Positions 9,108-17,791 of a stretch of DNA of 64,000 nucleotides are shown piece after piece. Below the pieces are notes generated by a model. That model was not told the origin of the DNA. It did no database searches and was given only the letters and a program-made list of their open reading frames with translations. The position numbers and the translations under genes are program-made. Position 1 is the first letter of the stretch. Every line of letters starts with the position of its first letter. Source of the stretch: a bacterium (lineage in GTDB: Bacteria > Chloroflexota > Dehalococcoidia > Tepidiformales > Tepidiformaceae); NCBI GenBank assembly GCA_003577245.1, contig QEVS01000005.1, positions 62,001 through 126,000 on the forward strand. Direction: 5' to 3'.

Positions 9108-9575
9108 ATGTCGTTCCGGGGGAACTACGAGTACCAGTTGGACCGGGGCCGGGTGGCAATCCCCCCGCGCTACCGCGAAGACTTCAACGCCGGCGCCGTC
9201 ATGATCCCCGGGGTCGAACGCTGCATCGAAATCTGGACCCTTGAAGGCTACGAGAGCCACGAGGCTCTCCTTGATGAGGTTCCCATTGAGCTCGCCAACG
9301 GCCGCATGTTTCGGCGCGCCGTTTCTGGCTACACCTTTGATGTCCAAAAGGACGCGCAGGGGCGCCTGCTCATCCCCCCGCGCCTCATCGAGTACGCCGG
9401 CCTCACCAAGGATGTCGCCGTCGTCGGCGCCCGCGAATGCCTCGAAGTCTGGGACAGGGGTGCATGGGAGGCCCAGCTCGACGCCCTGGCCGCTACCCGC
9501 TCCGAAGTGCTGGGCGAAATCGGCCTCCGCAAGCAGCAGTCCAGGCTCCAATCCGCGCACGGCCAGGTGGGTTAA
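9108..9575 (+). CDS. mraZ: Transcriptional regulator MraZ
   Basis: A 155-residue protein with two AbrB-like SpoVT domains. The first begins FRGNYEYQLDRGRVAIPPRY, the second VSGYTFDVQKDAQGRLLIPP; the R-x3-P pattern of each contacts DNA in the family. MraZ forms a ring that binds the repeats upstream of its own gene and represses the division and cell-wall operon. The ATG follows GGGAGAAGGGG with good spacing. An in-frame GTG at 9009 is rejected because it lies at the predicted transcript start. First gene of the cluster, with one base separating its stop from the next start codon. Confidence 0.95.
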   Translation: MSFRGNYEYQLDRGRVAIPPRYREDFNAGAVMIPGVERCIEIWTLEGYESHEALLDEVPIELANGRMFRRAVSGYTFDVQKDAQGRLLIPPRLIEYAGLTKDVAVVGARECLEVWDRGAWEAQLDALAATRSEVLGEIGLRKQQSRLQSAHGQVG

Positions 9576-9576
9576 C

Positions 9577-10542
9577 GTGAGTGTTATGACACTGCCACCC
9601 ACGCATACCCCCGTCCTGCTCGCCGAAACGATCGAGCTTCTCGACGTGCGCCCCGGAGGCGTCTTCATCGACTGCACCACCGGGCTCGGCGGACACAGCT
9701 CGGCCATCGCCGAGAGGATGGGTGAATCCGGCCGGCTGCTCTGCATCGACCAGGACCGCGATGCGCTGGAGTTCGCGCGCGCAAGGCTGGCTCCGTTTGG
9801 GAGGCGGGTCAGCTTTGCGCACGGGAACTTCCGCGACCTCGCCGCCATCGCCGGCCGGGAAGGTTTCCGCGATGTCGATGGCGTCCTGCTCGACCTCGGC
9901 ATCTCCTCTCTCCAGCTCGATGAACCGGGCCGTGGCTTCGCCTTCTCTCTGCACGGCCCGCTGGATATGAGGATGGACCCTTCCTCCGGGGGCGAAACCG
10001 CCTCCGGCATCGTCAACACCTGGGACGAGGCCGCTCTTGCCGCACTTCTCCGCGACTATGGAGAAGTCGCCATGCCGCGCCGCATCGCCCGGGCAATCAT
10101 CGCCGCGCGTCCCCTGGGGACGACGTGGGAGCTAGCCAGAGCCGTCAAACAGGCTGTGGGGGGTGCAAGGAGCCGAACCCATATTCACCCCGCCACCCAG
10201 GTCTTCCTTGCGCTCCGGATCCGTGTCAATGGCGAACTCGACAGCCTTGACGCGGCCCTCCCGCAAGCCCACAGCCTGTTTGGCTTTGGACCAGGCCGCG
10301 CCCACGGTGGCCGCCTGGCCGTGATCAGCTTCCATTCCCTGGAAGACCGCATCGTGAAGCAGTACATCCGGCGCGAAGCCACCGGCTGCCTCTGCCCGCC
10401 CGCACTCCCGGTCTGCCGCTGCGGGCACAGGGCCACCCTGCGTGACCTCACCCGCCGCCCCATTCGCCCGGGCGAAGAAGAGGTGGCAGCTAACCCCCGC
10501 GCCCGGAGCGCCGTGCTGCGCGCCGCCGAACGGATCTCCTGA
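9577..10542 (+). CDS. rsmH: 16S rRNA (cytosine1402-N4)-methyltransferase RsmH
   Basis: A 321-residue SAM-dependent methyltransferase, formerly MraW, that modifies C1402 in the ribosomal P site. The N-terminus has HTPVLLAETIELL. The SAM loop FIDCTTGLGGHSSAIAERM lies near residue 28. DGVLLDLGISSLQLDEPGRG is the family hallmark near residue 102, and AVISFHSLEDRIVKQYI is near residue 246. GTG 9577 is preceded by AGGTGG at a 6-nt spacing; ATG 9586, in frame, is the alternative. It follows mraZ in the usual order. Confidence 0.95.
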   Translation: MSVMTLPPTHTPVLLAETIELLDVRPGGVFIDCTTGLGGHSSAIAERMGESGRLLCIDQDRDALEFARARLAPFGRRVSFAHGNFRDLAAIAGREGFRDVDGVLLDLGISSLQLDEPGRGFAFSLHGPLDMRMDPSSGGETASGIVNTWDEAALAALLRDYGEVAMPRRIARAIIAARPLGTTWELARAVKQAVGGARSRTHIHPATQVFLALRIRVNGELDSLDAALPQAHSLFGFGPGRAHGGRLAVISFHSLEDRIVKQYIRREATGCLCPPALPVCRCGHRATLRDLTRRPIRPGEEEVAANPRARSAVLRAAERIS

Positions 10543-10626
10543 CCATGGAAGCGACGCGCGCTTCGTCGCTCCACCGCCTCCACCGTAGCCGCGCCGCCCG
10601 GGCGGCCGCCTGTCAAGGATGCGAAA

Positions 10627-11067
10627 ATGGCAGCAATTAACCATCCCTTCGGGGCAGCAGGGCGGAGAATCCTCTTCCCCTCTCCCCTGGGGCGCATCAA
10701 CTGGTGGGTGGTGGCTGCGATTGTTGTGGTTGGTGTGAGCGCGATGCTCCCCGTCCTTCAGAACAGCACTGCGACAGATGACGGGTTCGCAATCCAGCGC
10801 ACGCGTGCCGAACAGGCTCGCCTGAATGGCGAAATCCGCCTGCTCGAATCCGACGTCGCCCGCCTCGCCTCGCTCACCCGCATCCAGCGGCGGGCACTTG
10901 AAATAGGGCTTTCGCCCGCCTCGTCCCCGTACTTCGTGACGGTCGATGAGCCGGGTCCGGCGCCGGCCAAGCTGCCGGCAGAGTATCTCCCCAGGGCCAC
11001 CCCTGAAACGGGTGACCCGGAACCCTGGTGGCAATCGCTCCTCAAGTGGTTGCCGCTGCCGGACTGA
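10627..11067 (+). CDS. ftsL: FtsL-like bitopic division protein
   Basis: A 146-residue protein with a short basic cytoplasmic tail, one membrane helix (about residues 25-44), and an external helix rich in Leu, Arg and Glu predicted to form a coiled coil (TRAEQARLNGEIRLLESDVA). A Pro-rich tail follows. FtsL proteins are poorly conserved, so the call rests on topology and on its place between rsmH and ftsI. The C-terminal tail is longer than in E. coli FtsL. The ATG is preceded by AAGGA. FtsL would recruit the FtsW-FtsI synthase together with FtsQ. Confidence 0.75.
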   Translation: MAAINHPFGAAGRRILFPSPLGRINWWVVAAIVVVGVSAMLPVLQNSTATDDGFAIQRTRAEQARLNGEIRLLESDVARLASLTRIQRRALEIGLSPASSPYFVTVDEPGPAPAKLPAEYLPRATPETGDPEPWWQSLLKWLPLPD

Positions 11068-11117
11068 AAACACTTGCCACCCCCGCTCCGCGGGGATGGC
11101 CGGAGGCGCGTTCGGTT

Positions 11118-12869
11118 ATGGCGCAGCAACGAGTTCGAGGGACTCGCCGCGTGTGGGTGCCCGCTGCCTTCTTCGCAGCGTTCACCCTCGTCATCGCCGC
11201 ACGCCTGGTCCAGGTGCAGGTCATTCAGCACAAGGCTTACGCCGAACGTGCCGCCAAAGAGCTCAAGGCCGGCGAGACCCTCTATGCCCGGCGCGGCTCC
11301 ATCCTCGACCGCAACGGCAACGTTCTCGCCGCAAGCGTCGACACCTGGGATATCTACGTGAGTCCCCGCTCCTGGCAGGACCCCGCGCGCGCCCTCGAAG
11401 CTTCGGAGCAGCTCGCCCGGTTGCTCGCGAACGACGTGACCCTCGATCATTCGGCCGCCTCCCAGATCCGCGAAATGGTCCGCTCCGGCGGCACTGGCGA
11501 TGTCCCCGTGGCCCGCGACGTTGACTACGAAACCGGTCGCCTCATCCTGGGCAGCTCCATCGCCGGGGTCACCGCCATCGTGAACACCGAGCGCATCCAT
11601 CCAGAAGGCGATACAGGCGCCTCCGTGCTGGGGATCATCGGCCAGGAGAACACGGGCCTTGCCGGCATCGAAGCCCAGTACAACGACCTGCTCCAGGGCA
11701 AGCCCGGCAAGTCCATCTTCGAACGCGACACCACCGGCGACCCCATCCCCTTCGGCGAACACGTGGTCACAGACCCCCAGCCGGGCAGAGATGTCGTCCT
11801 CACCATCGACCGCTATATCCAGCGCCAGGCCGAGCACTGGCTGGAGAAGGGCATCAAGGATCATCGCGCCAAAGGCGGCGCGATCATCGTGATGGACCCC
11901 CGCTCGGGCGAAATCCTCGCCCTGGCCACCAGCCCAGGCGTCAAGTTCAGCACTCTCAACCTCAACGACGCCAGCCAGGGAGACCTCCTTCGCAACCGGG
12001 CCGTTTCCGATCTTTACGAGCCCGGCAGCGTGATGAAGGTCATCACCGCCGCCGCGGCCATTGATGCCGGTGTGGTGTCTCCGGACACGACCTACGTCGA
12101 CACCGGGATTGCCTACATCTACGACATCCCCATCAAGAACTGGGACGATAGCGTCTACGGCACGCAGACCATGACAGGGGTGCTCCAGCACAGCATCAAC
12201 ACCGGTGCCATCTTCATGGTGGAAAAGCTGGGGCAGAAAACCTTCCACTCATACCTCGATGCCTTCGGCTTCGGCACACCCACCGGCATCGACCTGAACG
12301 GTGAGTCCACCGGCATCATCCGCCGTCCAACCGATAACGACTGGTCGCCCGTCGACCTGGCGACCCAGTCCTTCGGCCAATCCATCAGCGTCACCCCCTT
12401 GCAGATGCTCTCGGCCGTGGCCGCGACCATTAACGGTGGAAGCCTCATCAAGCCCCGGCTGGCGAAAGCCTTCGTCGGCGCCAATGGCGTCCGCGAAGAC
12501 ATCCGCCCCGAGGTTGTTGGACATCCGATCTCGGAGACGTCGAGCGCCACCATCCGCCGGATGCTCTACGACGTGGTCAACCCTGAGGGGCGCATCTATC
12601 CCGGCGCGCCCGCACTCTATTCGGCCGGCGGCAAGTCCGGCACCGCCAACGTTCCCATCCCCAACGGCTACGACGACCGCCAGGTGGCGTCATTCATCGG
12701 CTTCGCGCCTGCGGATGACCCCCAGATCCTCGTCCTTGTCAAGCTCGATGAGAACGACGACCTGATGACCGGGACCCAGGCCGCCAGCCCCATCTTCGCG
12801 AAGCTCGCCGACGACATCCTCGCCTACCTCAACGTCCGCCCCGATGCGGCCAGGTACGCCTCAAGGTGA
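11118..12869 (+). CDS. ftsI: Septal peptidoglycan transpeptidase FtsI (PBP3, class B PBP)
   Basis: A 583-residue class B penicillin-binding protein that crosslinks septal peptidoglycan outside the membrane. One membrane anchor lies near residues 13-32 and is followed by the ARRGSILDRNGNVLA dimerisation motif. The transpeptidase motifs are present: S-V-M-K with nucleophile Ser304 and Lys307, S-I-N in LQHSINTGAIF, and K-S-G-T at Lys506. There is no PASTA domain after the catalytic domain. The ATG follows GGAGG at a rather long 11-nt spacing. The stop overlaps the murF GTG by 4 nt. Confidence 0.93.
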   Translation: MAQQRVRGTRRVWVPAAFFAAFTLVIAARLVQVQVIQHKAYAERAAKELKAGETLYARRGSILDRNGNVLAASVDTWDIYVSPRSWQDPARALEASEQLARLLANDVTLDHSAASQIREMVRSGGTGDVPVARDVDYETGRLILGSSIAGVTAIVNTERIHPEGDTGASVLGIIGQENTGLAGIEAQYNDLLQGKPGKSIFERDTTGDPIPFGEHVVTDPQPGRDVVLTIDRYIQRQAEHWLEKGIKDHRAKGGAIIVMDPRSGEILALATSPGVKFSTLNLNDASQGDLLRNRAVSDLYEPGSVMKVITAAAAIDAGVVSPDTTYVDTGIAYIYDIPIKNWDDSVYGTQTMTGVLQHSINTGAIFMVEKLGQKTFHSYLDAFGFGTPTGIDLNGESTGIIRRPTDNDWSPVDLATQSFGQSISVTPLQMLSAVAATINGGSLIKPRLAKAFVGANGVREDIRPEVVGHPISETSSATIRRMLYDVVNPEGRIYPGAPALYSAGGKSGTANVPIPNGYDDRQVASFIGFAPADDPQILVLVKLDENDDLMTGTQAASPIFAKLADDILAYLNVRPDAARYASR

Positions 12870-14242
12870 CCGCCCACATGACCACCGCCTTCGTCGCGAA
12901 AAAGATGTCCGACCGGGGATACCGCGTGATCGAAGGAGCGGTCGTGCCGGTCACCGGCGGCACCGCCGATTCCCGCCGCGTGCGTCCCGGCGACCTCTTT
13001 GCCGCCTTCCAGGGCGAACACACCGATGGCAACCTCTACGTTGCAGATGCGCTCGCGAACGGGGCGGTCGCGGCAATCTGCCAGGCGCCCCCCGGGCTGG
13101 TCGCCCCCGGCAAGACGGTGGTTGTTGCTCCCAGCACCACCATCGCAGCCGGCCAGCTCGCCCACGCATGGCGGCGCGAATGCTCCCCGCGGGTCGCCGG
13201 CATCACCGGCACCGTGGGCAAGACCACCGCGAAGGACCTCACTGCCGCCGCGCTCTCGTCCCGCTTTAGCACCCACTGCAGCGAGGGAAACCTCAACTCG
13301 CGCGAAGGCCTGCCGCTCGCACTCATGAGCCTCCGCCGCGATCACGAGGTCTCCGTGCTGGAGATGGGCATGGATTCCCCCGGCGAGATCGTTGAGCTCT
13401 GCGAGATCGCCGAACCCGAAGCCGGCGTCGTCCTGAACATCGGCCTCACCCACGTCTCAAAGCTCGGCAGCATCGAAGCCATCGCTGCCGAGAAGCTCTC
13501 CCTCGCACGCTGGCTTCCGCCGTCTGGCACCGCCGTGCTCAATGTGGACGACCCGCTGATCGCCGCTGCCGCCGATGGGCTGCGCGCCCGCACCATCACC
13601 TTTGGCGCCTCCGCATCGGCAACCCTGCGCCGTGGTGAGATTGAAGACCTGGGACTGCACGGCTCGCGGTTTCCCGTTTCCTTCGCAGGCGACCGTGCCA
13701 CAGTCCGCCTCCGCATTCCGGGCGTGCACGTGGTTCCCGGTGCCCTTGCGGCTCTCGGCGTGTGCATCGCGCTGGGGATGTCGCTCAAGGACTCTGCCGC
13801 CTCCGTGGAGAGCGCCGAAACGGGAGGACGCGTCCGCGTCCTCCTCAGTGACAGAGGGGCCATCATCCTCGACGATCGCTACAACTCCAGCCCCGCCTCT
13901 CTCGCCGGCGCTCTCCGGCTGCTCGGCCGCCTCGACGGTCGCCGCATCGCCTTCATCGGGCGGATGGCTGAGCTCGGCGACTACGAGGAAGCCGAGCACC
14001 GCCGCGCCGGCGCCATCGCCGCCGAGACCTGCGACATCCTGGTCGCCGTCGGCGAGCAATGCCGTTCCACGGTCCAGGAAGCGAAGTCCGCCGGCCTGTC
14101 CGATGCCCGCTGGTTCGCCGGCAAGGACGAGGCGGCAGCCGCTGTCCGCGCTCTGCTCCGCCCGGGTGACCAGGTCCTGGTCAAGGCCTCGCGCGGCGAA
14201 GCCTTCGAGACCATTCTGCCGGTGCTGGAGGGACGGGAATGA
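12866..14242 (+). CDS. murF: UDP-MurNAc-tripeptide--D-Ala-D-Ala ligase MurF
   Basis: A 458-residue Mur ligase that adds D-Ala-D-Ala to the UDP-MurNAc tripeptide using ATP. The N-terminal domain has TADSRRVRPGDLFAAFQGE, typical of MurE/MurF. The ATP loop is GITGTVGKTTAKDL near residue 113. EMGMDSPGEI and NIGLTHVSKLGS follow, and the C-terminal domain starts near DDRYNSSPAS. The gene starts at GTG 12866 within a GTGA overlap; ATG 12878 is an alternative. MurE is not in the window, so the cluster is not a complete Mur ligase set. Confidence 0.94.
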   Translation: MTAHMTTAFVAKKMSDRGYRVIEGAVVPVTGGTADSRRVRPGDLFAAFQGEHTDGNLYVADALANGAVAAICQAPPGLVAPGKTVVVAPSTTIAAGQLAHAWRRECSPRVAGITGTVGKTTAKDLTAAALSSRFSTHCSEGNLNSREGLPLALMSLRRDHEVSVLEMGMDSPGEIVELCEIAEPEAGVVLNIGLTHVSKLGSIEAIAAEKLSLARWLPPSGTAVLNVDDPLIAAAADGLRARTITFGASASATLRRGEIEDLGLHGSRFPVSFAGDRATVRLRIPGVHVVPGALAALGVCIALGMSLKDSAASVESAETGGRVRVLLSDRGAIILDDRYNSSPASLAGALRLLGRLDGRRIAFIGRMAELGDYEEAEHRRAGAIAAETCDILVAVGEQCRSTVQEAKSAGLSDARWFAGKDEAAAAVRALLRPGDQVLVKASRGEAFETILPVLEGRE

Positions 14243-15207
14243 TTCACGCCCTCATCTCCGGCGTCGTCTGCTTCCTCCTCTCCCTTGTCCTGGGACTGCC
14301 CATCCTCCGCTACCTGCGCTCCCAGAAAGCCGGCAAGCAGATCAGCGCCGATCAGCCGGCCTCCCACCAGAAGAAGGCGGGTACTCCCACCTTTGGCGGC
14401 CTCATGATCTGGGCCCCTGTCCTCATCGTCACCGCCGTGGCCGTCGACTGGTGGAACCACCGCTCCATCCTCCTGCCGCTGGCGGTGATTGGCATCACCG
14501 GCGTTACGGGCTTCATCGATGACCTTGGCACGCTCCAGCACCGCCGCCAGGGAGGGCTGTCCTGGCGCTTCAAGACTTCCTTCGTGACCGTCCTCGGCAT
14601 CGGCGCCGCCTGGGTCCTCTACGACCAGCTCGACGTCCAATCGATAAACGTGCCCTGGGCCGGACACTACCAGCTCGGGCTCTTCTACATTCCCATCGCC
14701 GTGGCTGCCATCGTTGCCACCACCAGCGCCGTCGCCATCACCGATGGCCTCGATGCTCTAGCCGGCGGCACCACCCTGATCGCCTTCATCGCTTACGGCA
14801 TCGTCGCCTTCATCCAGGGGCAGGAATTCGTCGCCACCTTCGCCATGATCATCGCCGGGGCGAACCTGGGCTTCGTCTGGTACAACAGCCACCCGGCTCT
14901 CGTGATCATGGGCGATACCGGCGCCCTCGCCCTCGGCTCGAGCCTCGCCGTGGTGGCGCTGATGACCGGCCACTGGCTCCTTCTGCCTGTGATTGGCATC
15001 GTCTTCGTTCTCGAAGCCCTCTCGAACATCATCCAGATCGGCTACTTCCGCCTGAGCGGCGGCAAGAGGGTCTTCAGGCGCGCGCCCCTCCATCACCACT
15101 TCGAGGAATCGGGCTGGGCCGAGACGCAGGTCGTGACCCGCGCCTGGGTGCTCGGCATTGCTGCCGCCATGCTCGGTGTCGCCCTCGCCCTGGCGGTGCC
15201 CGAATGA
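14239..15207 (+). CDS. mraY: Phospho-MurNAc-pentapeptide transferase MraY
   Basis: A 322-residue integral membrane enzyme that transfers phospho-MurNAc-pentapeptide to undecaprenyl phosphate, making lipid I. It has about ten hydrophobic segments. Signature motifs are SHQKKAGTPTFGGL near residue 37, GFIDDLGTLQHRRQGGLSWR with the catalytic DD near residue 94, AITDGLDALAGGT near residue 165, and the HHHFEESGW loop near residue 285. The ATG overlaps the murF stop (ATGA), and its own stop overlaps murD. Confidence 0.95.
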   Translation: MIHALISGVVCFLLSLVLGLPILRYLRSQKAGKQISADQPASHQKKAGTPTFGGLMIWAPVLIVTAVAVDWWNHRSILLPLAVIGITGVTGFIDDLGTLQHRRQGGLSWRFKTSFVTVLGIGAAWVLYDQLDVQSINVPWAGHYQLGLFYIPIAVAAIVATTSAVAITDGLDALAGGTTLIAFIAYGIVAFIQGQEFVATFAMIIAGANLGFVWYNSHPALVIMGDTGALALGSSLAVVALMTGHWLLLPVIGIVFVLEALSNIIQIGYFRLSGGKRVFRRAPLHHHFEESGWAETQVVTRAWVLGIAAAMLGVALALAVPE

Positions 15208-16613
15208 GCATGTCCGCAGCCGCCGCCGCCGGCAACGGCATCCCCGACGTCCGCGGTAAGCGGGTGCTCGTCTACTCGCTCGGACTTGAGGGCCGCGACC
15301 TCGCCACCTGGATGCTCCGCCAGGGCGCTCGCGTCACCATGTCCGACACGCGCAGCGACTCCCAGCTGGCGGACGCGGGCGCCGTTCCGCCACCCGGCCT
15401 CGATGCCGTCGTGACAGGAAAGCCGCTGCTTGATGCCGATGGCTTCGACCTGGTCGCGGTATCCCAGTCGGTCCTCCGCCACAGCCCGGCGCTGGTCCGG
15501 GCCCGCTCCCTCGGCGTACCCGTCACCTCGCAGATGCGCCTCTTCCTGCAGCTCTGCCCCGGCCGTGTTATTGGCATCACCGGTTCCAGCGGCAAGTCCA
15601 CCACAACCGCGCTGGTGGGCGCCATGGCTGCCGAGGCAGGCATCCCCCATGTGGTGGGCGGGAACATCGGCGAGCCGCTCCTGGGGCGCCTCGAAGAGAT
15701 AGCGCCCACCACCACGGTGATCCTCGAAGTCAGCCACACGCAGCTCCAGTACACCGGCCAGTCGCCGGCCATCGCTGCCGTCACCAACGTCACTCCCAAC
15801 CACCTGGACCAGTTCAACTGGGATGAGTACGTCGGGCTCAAGCGCAATATCCTCGCCCACCAGGCGAGCGACGATGTCGCCATCCTGAACGCCGACGACC
15901 AGACGAGCCGCGCCCTCGCAACTTCGGCGCGCGGCAGGGTCCGCTGGACCTCCCTCGCCGGCGAGGTTTCGGGCGATGGCGCCTGGATGGAAGACGATCG
16001 CGTGTTGGTGCGCGAGGGCCGGCGATTGCACGAGATCATGCCTGCCGCCAGTATCCGCCTGCGCGGGAGGCACAACCTGGCCAACGTGGTCATGGCCTGC
16101 GCCATCGGGGCTGCTGCCGGGTTCGCCTACCCTGCCATCGCCGCTGCCGCTGCCTCGTTTCGCGGCGTGCCCCACCGCCTGGAGCTCGTAGGCAGCGCAG
16201 GTGGGGTGACATGGGTGAACGACAGCATCGCCACCTCACCCGAGCGCACGATGGCGGGCCTCAATTCCTTCGACGAGCGGATCGTCCTTCTGCTTGGCGG
16301 GCGGGAAAAGAACCTGCCCCTCGACGGCCTGCAGCAGCTTGCCCGGGAACGGTGCCGCGCCGTGGTCTGCTTCGGCGAATCAGGAGCCCTCTTCCGCAAC
16401 GCCATGGCCGCTGCCGGTGTCGCCGCCGAGCTCGTCCCCTCCCTGGATCGCGCCGTCAGCAGGGCTGCAGCCCTCGCCCGGCCCGGCGACGTGGTCCTCC
16501 TTTCGCCGGCGGCCACCAGCTTCGATGCCTATCCCGGCTTCGAAGTCCGCGGCCAGGCGTTCCGCGACCTGGTGGCGGCGCTCCCCGGCTTCAACAAGGA
16601 GGTGGCGCCATAG
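15204..16613 (+). CDS. murD: UDP-N-acetylmuramoyl-L-alanine--D-glutamate ligase MurD
   Basis: A 469-residue Mur ligase adding D-Glu to UDP-MurNAc-L-Ala. The N-terminal Rossmann-like domain starts VRGKRVLVYSLGLEGRD. The ATP loop VIGITGSSGKSTTTALVG lies near residue 124, and TNVTPNHLDQF near residue 193. The C-terminal domain has WVNDSIATSPERTMAGL, LLGGREKNLPL and LSPAATSFDAY, all MurD markers. The start ATG overlaps mraY (ATGA). The stop TAG at 16611-16613 overlaps the presumed ATA start of ftsW. Confidence 0.94.
   Translation: MSMSAAAAAGNGIPDVRGKRVLVYSLGLEGRDLATWMLRQGARVTMSDTRSDSQLADAGAVPPPGLDAVVTGKPLLDADGFDLVAVSQSVLRHSPALVRARSLGVPVTSQMRLFLQLCPGRVIGITGSSGKSTTTALVGAMAAEAGIPHVVGGNIGEPLLGRLEEIAPTTTVILEVSHTQLQYTGQSPAIAAVTNVTPNHLDQFNWDEYVGLKRNILAHQASDDVAILNADDQTSRALATSARGRVRWTSLAGEVSGDGAWMEDDRVLVREGRRLHEIMPAASIRLRGRHNLANVVMACAIGAAAGFAYPAIAAAAASFRGVPHRLELVGSAGGVTWVNDSIATSPERTMAGLNSFDERIVLLLGGREKNLPLDGLQQLARERCRAVVCFGESGALFRNAMAAAGVAAELVPSLDRAVSRAAALARPGDVVLLSPAATSFDAYPGFEVRGQAFRDLVAALPGFNKEVAP
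16596..16612 (+). promoter_or_regulatory. Strong ribosome binding site preceding an ATA start codon of ftsW
   Basis: AAGGAGGT at 16596-16603, inside the end of murD, is a full Shine-Dalgarno. Counting from its last consensus G, seven bases later (16610) comes ATA, which overlaps the murD stop as ATAG. No ATG, GTG or TTG is in frame with FtsW anywhere near this site. Confidence 0.75.
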
Positions 16614-17791
16614 CTGCCTCACGCACCGGCCAGTGGGTCCCGGGCCGCCCGGATTTCCAGCTCCTCGCCCTTACGGCGGCCCTGCTCGTTGTTGGACTGG
16701 TGACCGTCTACAGCGCCAGCTTCGTGATCGCGCTGGCACGGTTCGGACAGCCCAACTACTACATCACCCGGCAGGTCATTTGGGCTGCCCTCGGTTGCCT
16801 CCTCATGGTCGCAGCCATCCGCACCGACTACCGCCGCTACGAAACCTTCGCCGTGCCCATCATGATCGCCACCATCGGCGCCCTGCTGGCCGTGCTCATC
16901 ATCGGCATCGAAGGCGGCGGCGCCCGCCGCTGGATCGGAGTAGGCGAGTTCACGGTCCAGCCCTCCGAGTTCGCCAAGCTCGCCGTCATCATCTACCTCG
17001 CCGCATGGCTTGCCGGCAAAGGCGACAGCATCCGCAGCTTTGAGCACGGCCTGGTCCCCTTCGTCCTCATCATCAGCTCGGTCGCCGTGCTCATCATGCT
17101 CGAACCGAACCTGGGCACCTCCCTCGTGCTCCTTCTTATCACCGTCACCATGTTCTGGGTCGCGGGAGCGTCGTTCCTCCAGATGGTTGCGCTTGGCTCC
17201 ACGGGCGTGGTGGTCATGCTCGTCCTCGCCCTCAGGGAGGGCTACCGCGCCGACCGCATGTCGGCCTTCCTCAACCCCGAGGCGGACCCCCTCGGCAACG
17301 GCTTCCAAACCCTCCAGGCGCTGATGGCAATGGGCAACGGCGGCATTTCAGGCCTCGGCCTGGGAGCGAGCCGCGCCAAGTTCTTCTACATCCCCGAAAG
17401 CCACACCGACGGCGTCTTCGCCATCCTCGGCGAAGAGCTCGGCATCATCGCCACCATGACGGTGCTGCTCTTCTTCATGGCCTTCATGGTCCGCGGCTAC
17501 CAGATTGCGCGGCGCTCCCGCGACCAGTTCGGCATGCTCGTCGCCACCGGGATCACCACCTGGTTCACCCTCCAGGCCCTCATGAATATCGGCGGAATTA
17601 CGCGCGTCATCCCTCTCACCGGCGTGCCCCTTCCCTTCCTGAGCTACGGCGGCAACGCCCTTGCCGCCGAGCTGCTTGCCGCCGGGGTGCTCGTGAGCAT
17701 CTCCCGCTTTGGCACCGATCGCGGCGGCTATCTGGACCGCGACCACAAGGTCGCGCCCGACCGCAAGATCGTCAGGAGGGAGCAGAGATGA
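16610..17791 (+). CDS. ftsW: Lipid II polymerase (SEDS glycosyltransferase) FtsW, apparent ATA start
   Basis: A 393-residue SEDS protein that polymerises lipid II at the septum together with FtsI. Homology begins at GRPDFQLLALTAALLVVGLV, the first membrane helix. Key motifs are RRWIGVGEFTVQPSEFAKLA, the EGYRADRM loop, and PLTGVPLPFLSYGGNALAAE at the C-terminus. About ten membrane helices are visible. The only start consistent with the complete first helix and a ribosome site is ATA 16610. The next in-frame GTG, near 16700, would delete most of that helix. The end overlaps murG (ATGA). Confidence 0.9.
   Translation: MAASRTGQWVPGRPDFQLLALTAALLVVGLVTVYSASFVIALARFGQPNYYITRQVIWAALGCLLMVAAIRTDYRRYETFAVPIMIATIGALLAVLIIGIEGGGARRWIGVGEFTVQPSEFAKLAVIIYLAAWLAGKGDSIRSFEHGLVPFVLIISSVAVLIMLEPNLGTSLVLLLITVTMFWVAGASFLQMVALGSTGVVVMLVLALREGYRADRMSAFLNPEADPLGNGFQTLQALMAMGNGGISGLGLGASRAKFFYIPESHTDGVFAILGEELGIIATMTVLLFFMAFMVRGYQIARRSRDQFGMLVATGITTWFTLQALMNIGGITRVIPLTGVPLPFLSYGGNALAAELLAAGVLVSISRFGTDRGGYLDRDHKVAPDRKIVRREQR

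Noticed and set aside
11028..11117. N-terminal extension of FtsI into the ftsL-like gene
   Set aside because: ATG 11118 places the basic residues and membrane anchor as in other FtsI proteins. The extension is Ala/Pro-rich and unconserved.
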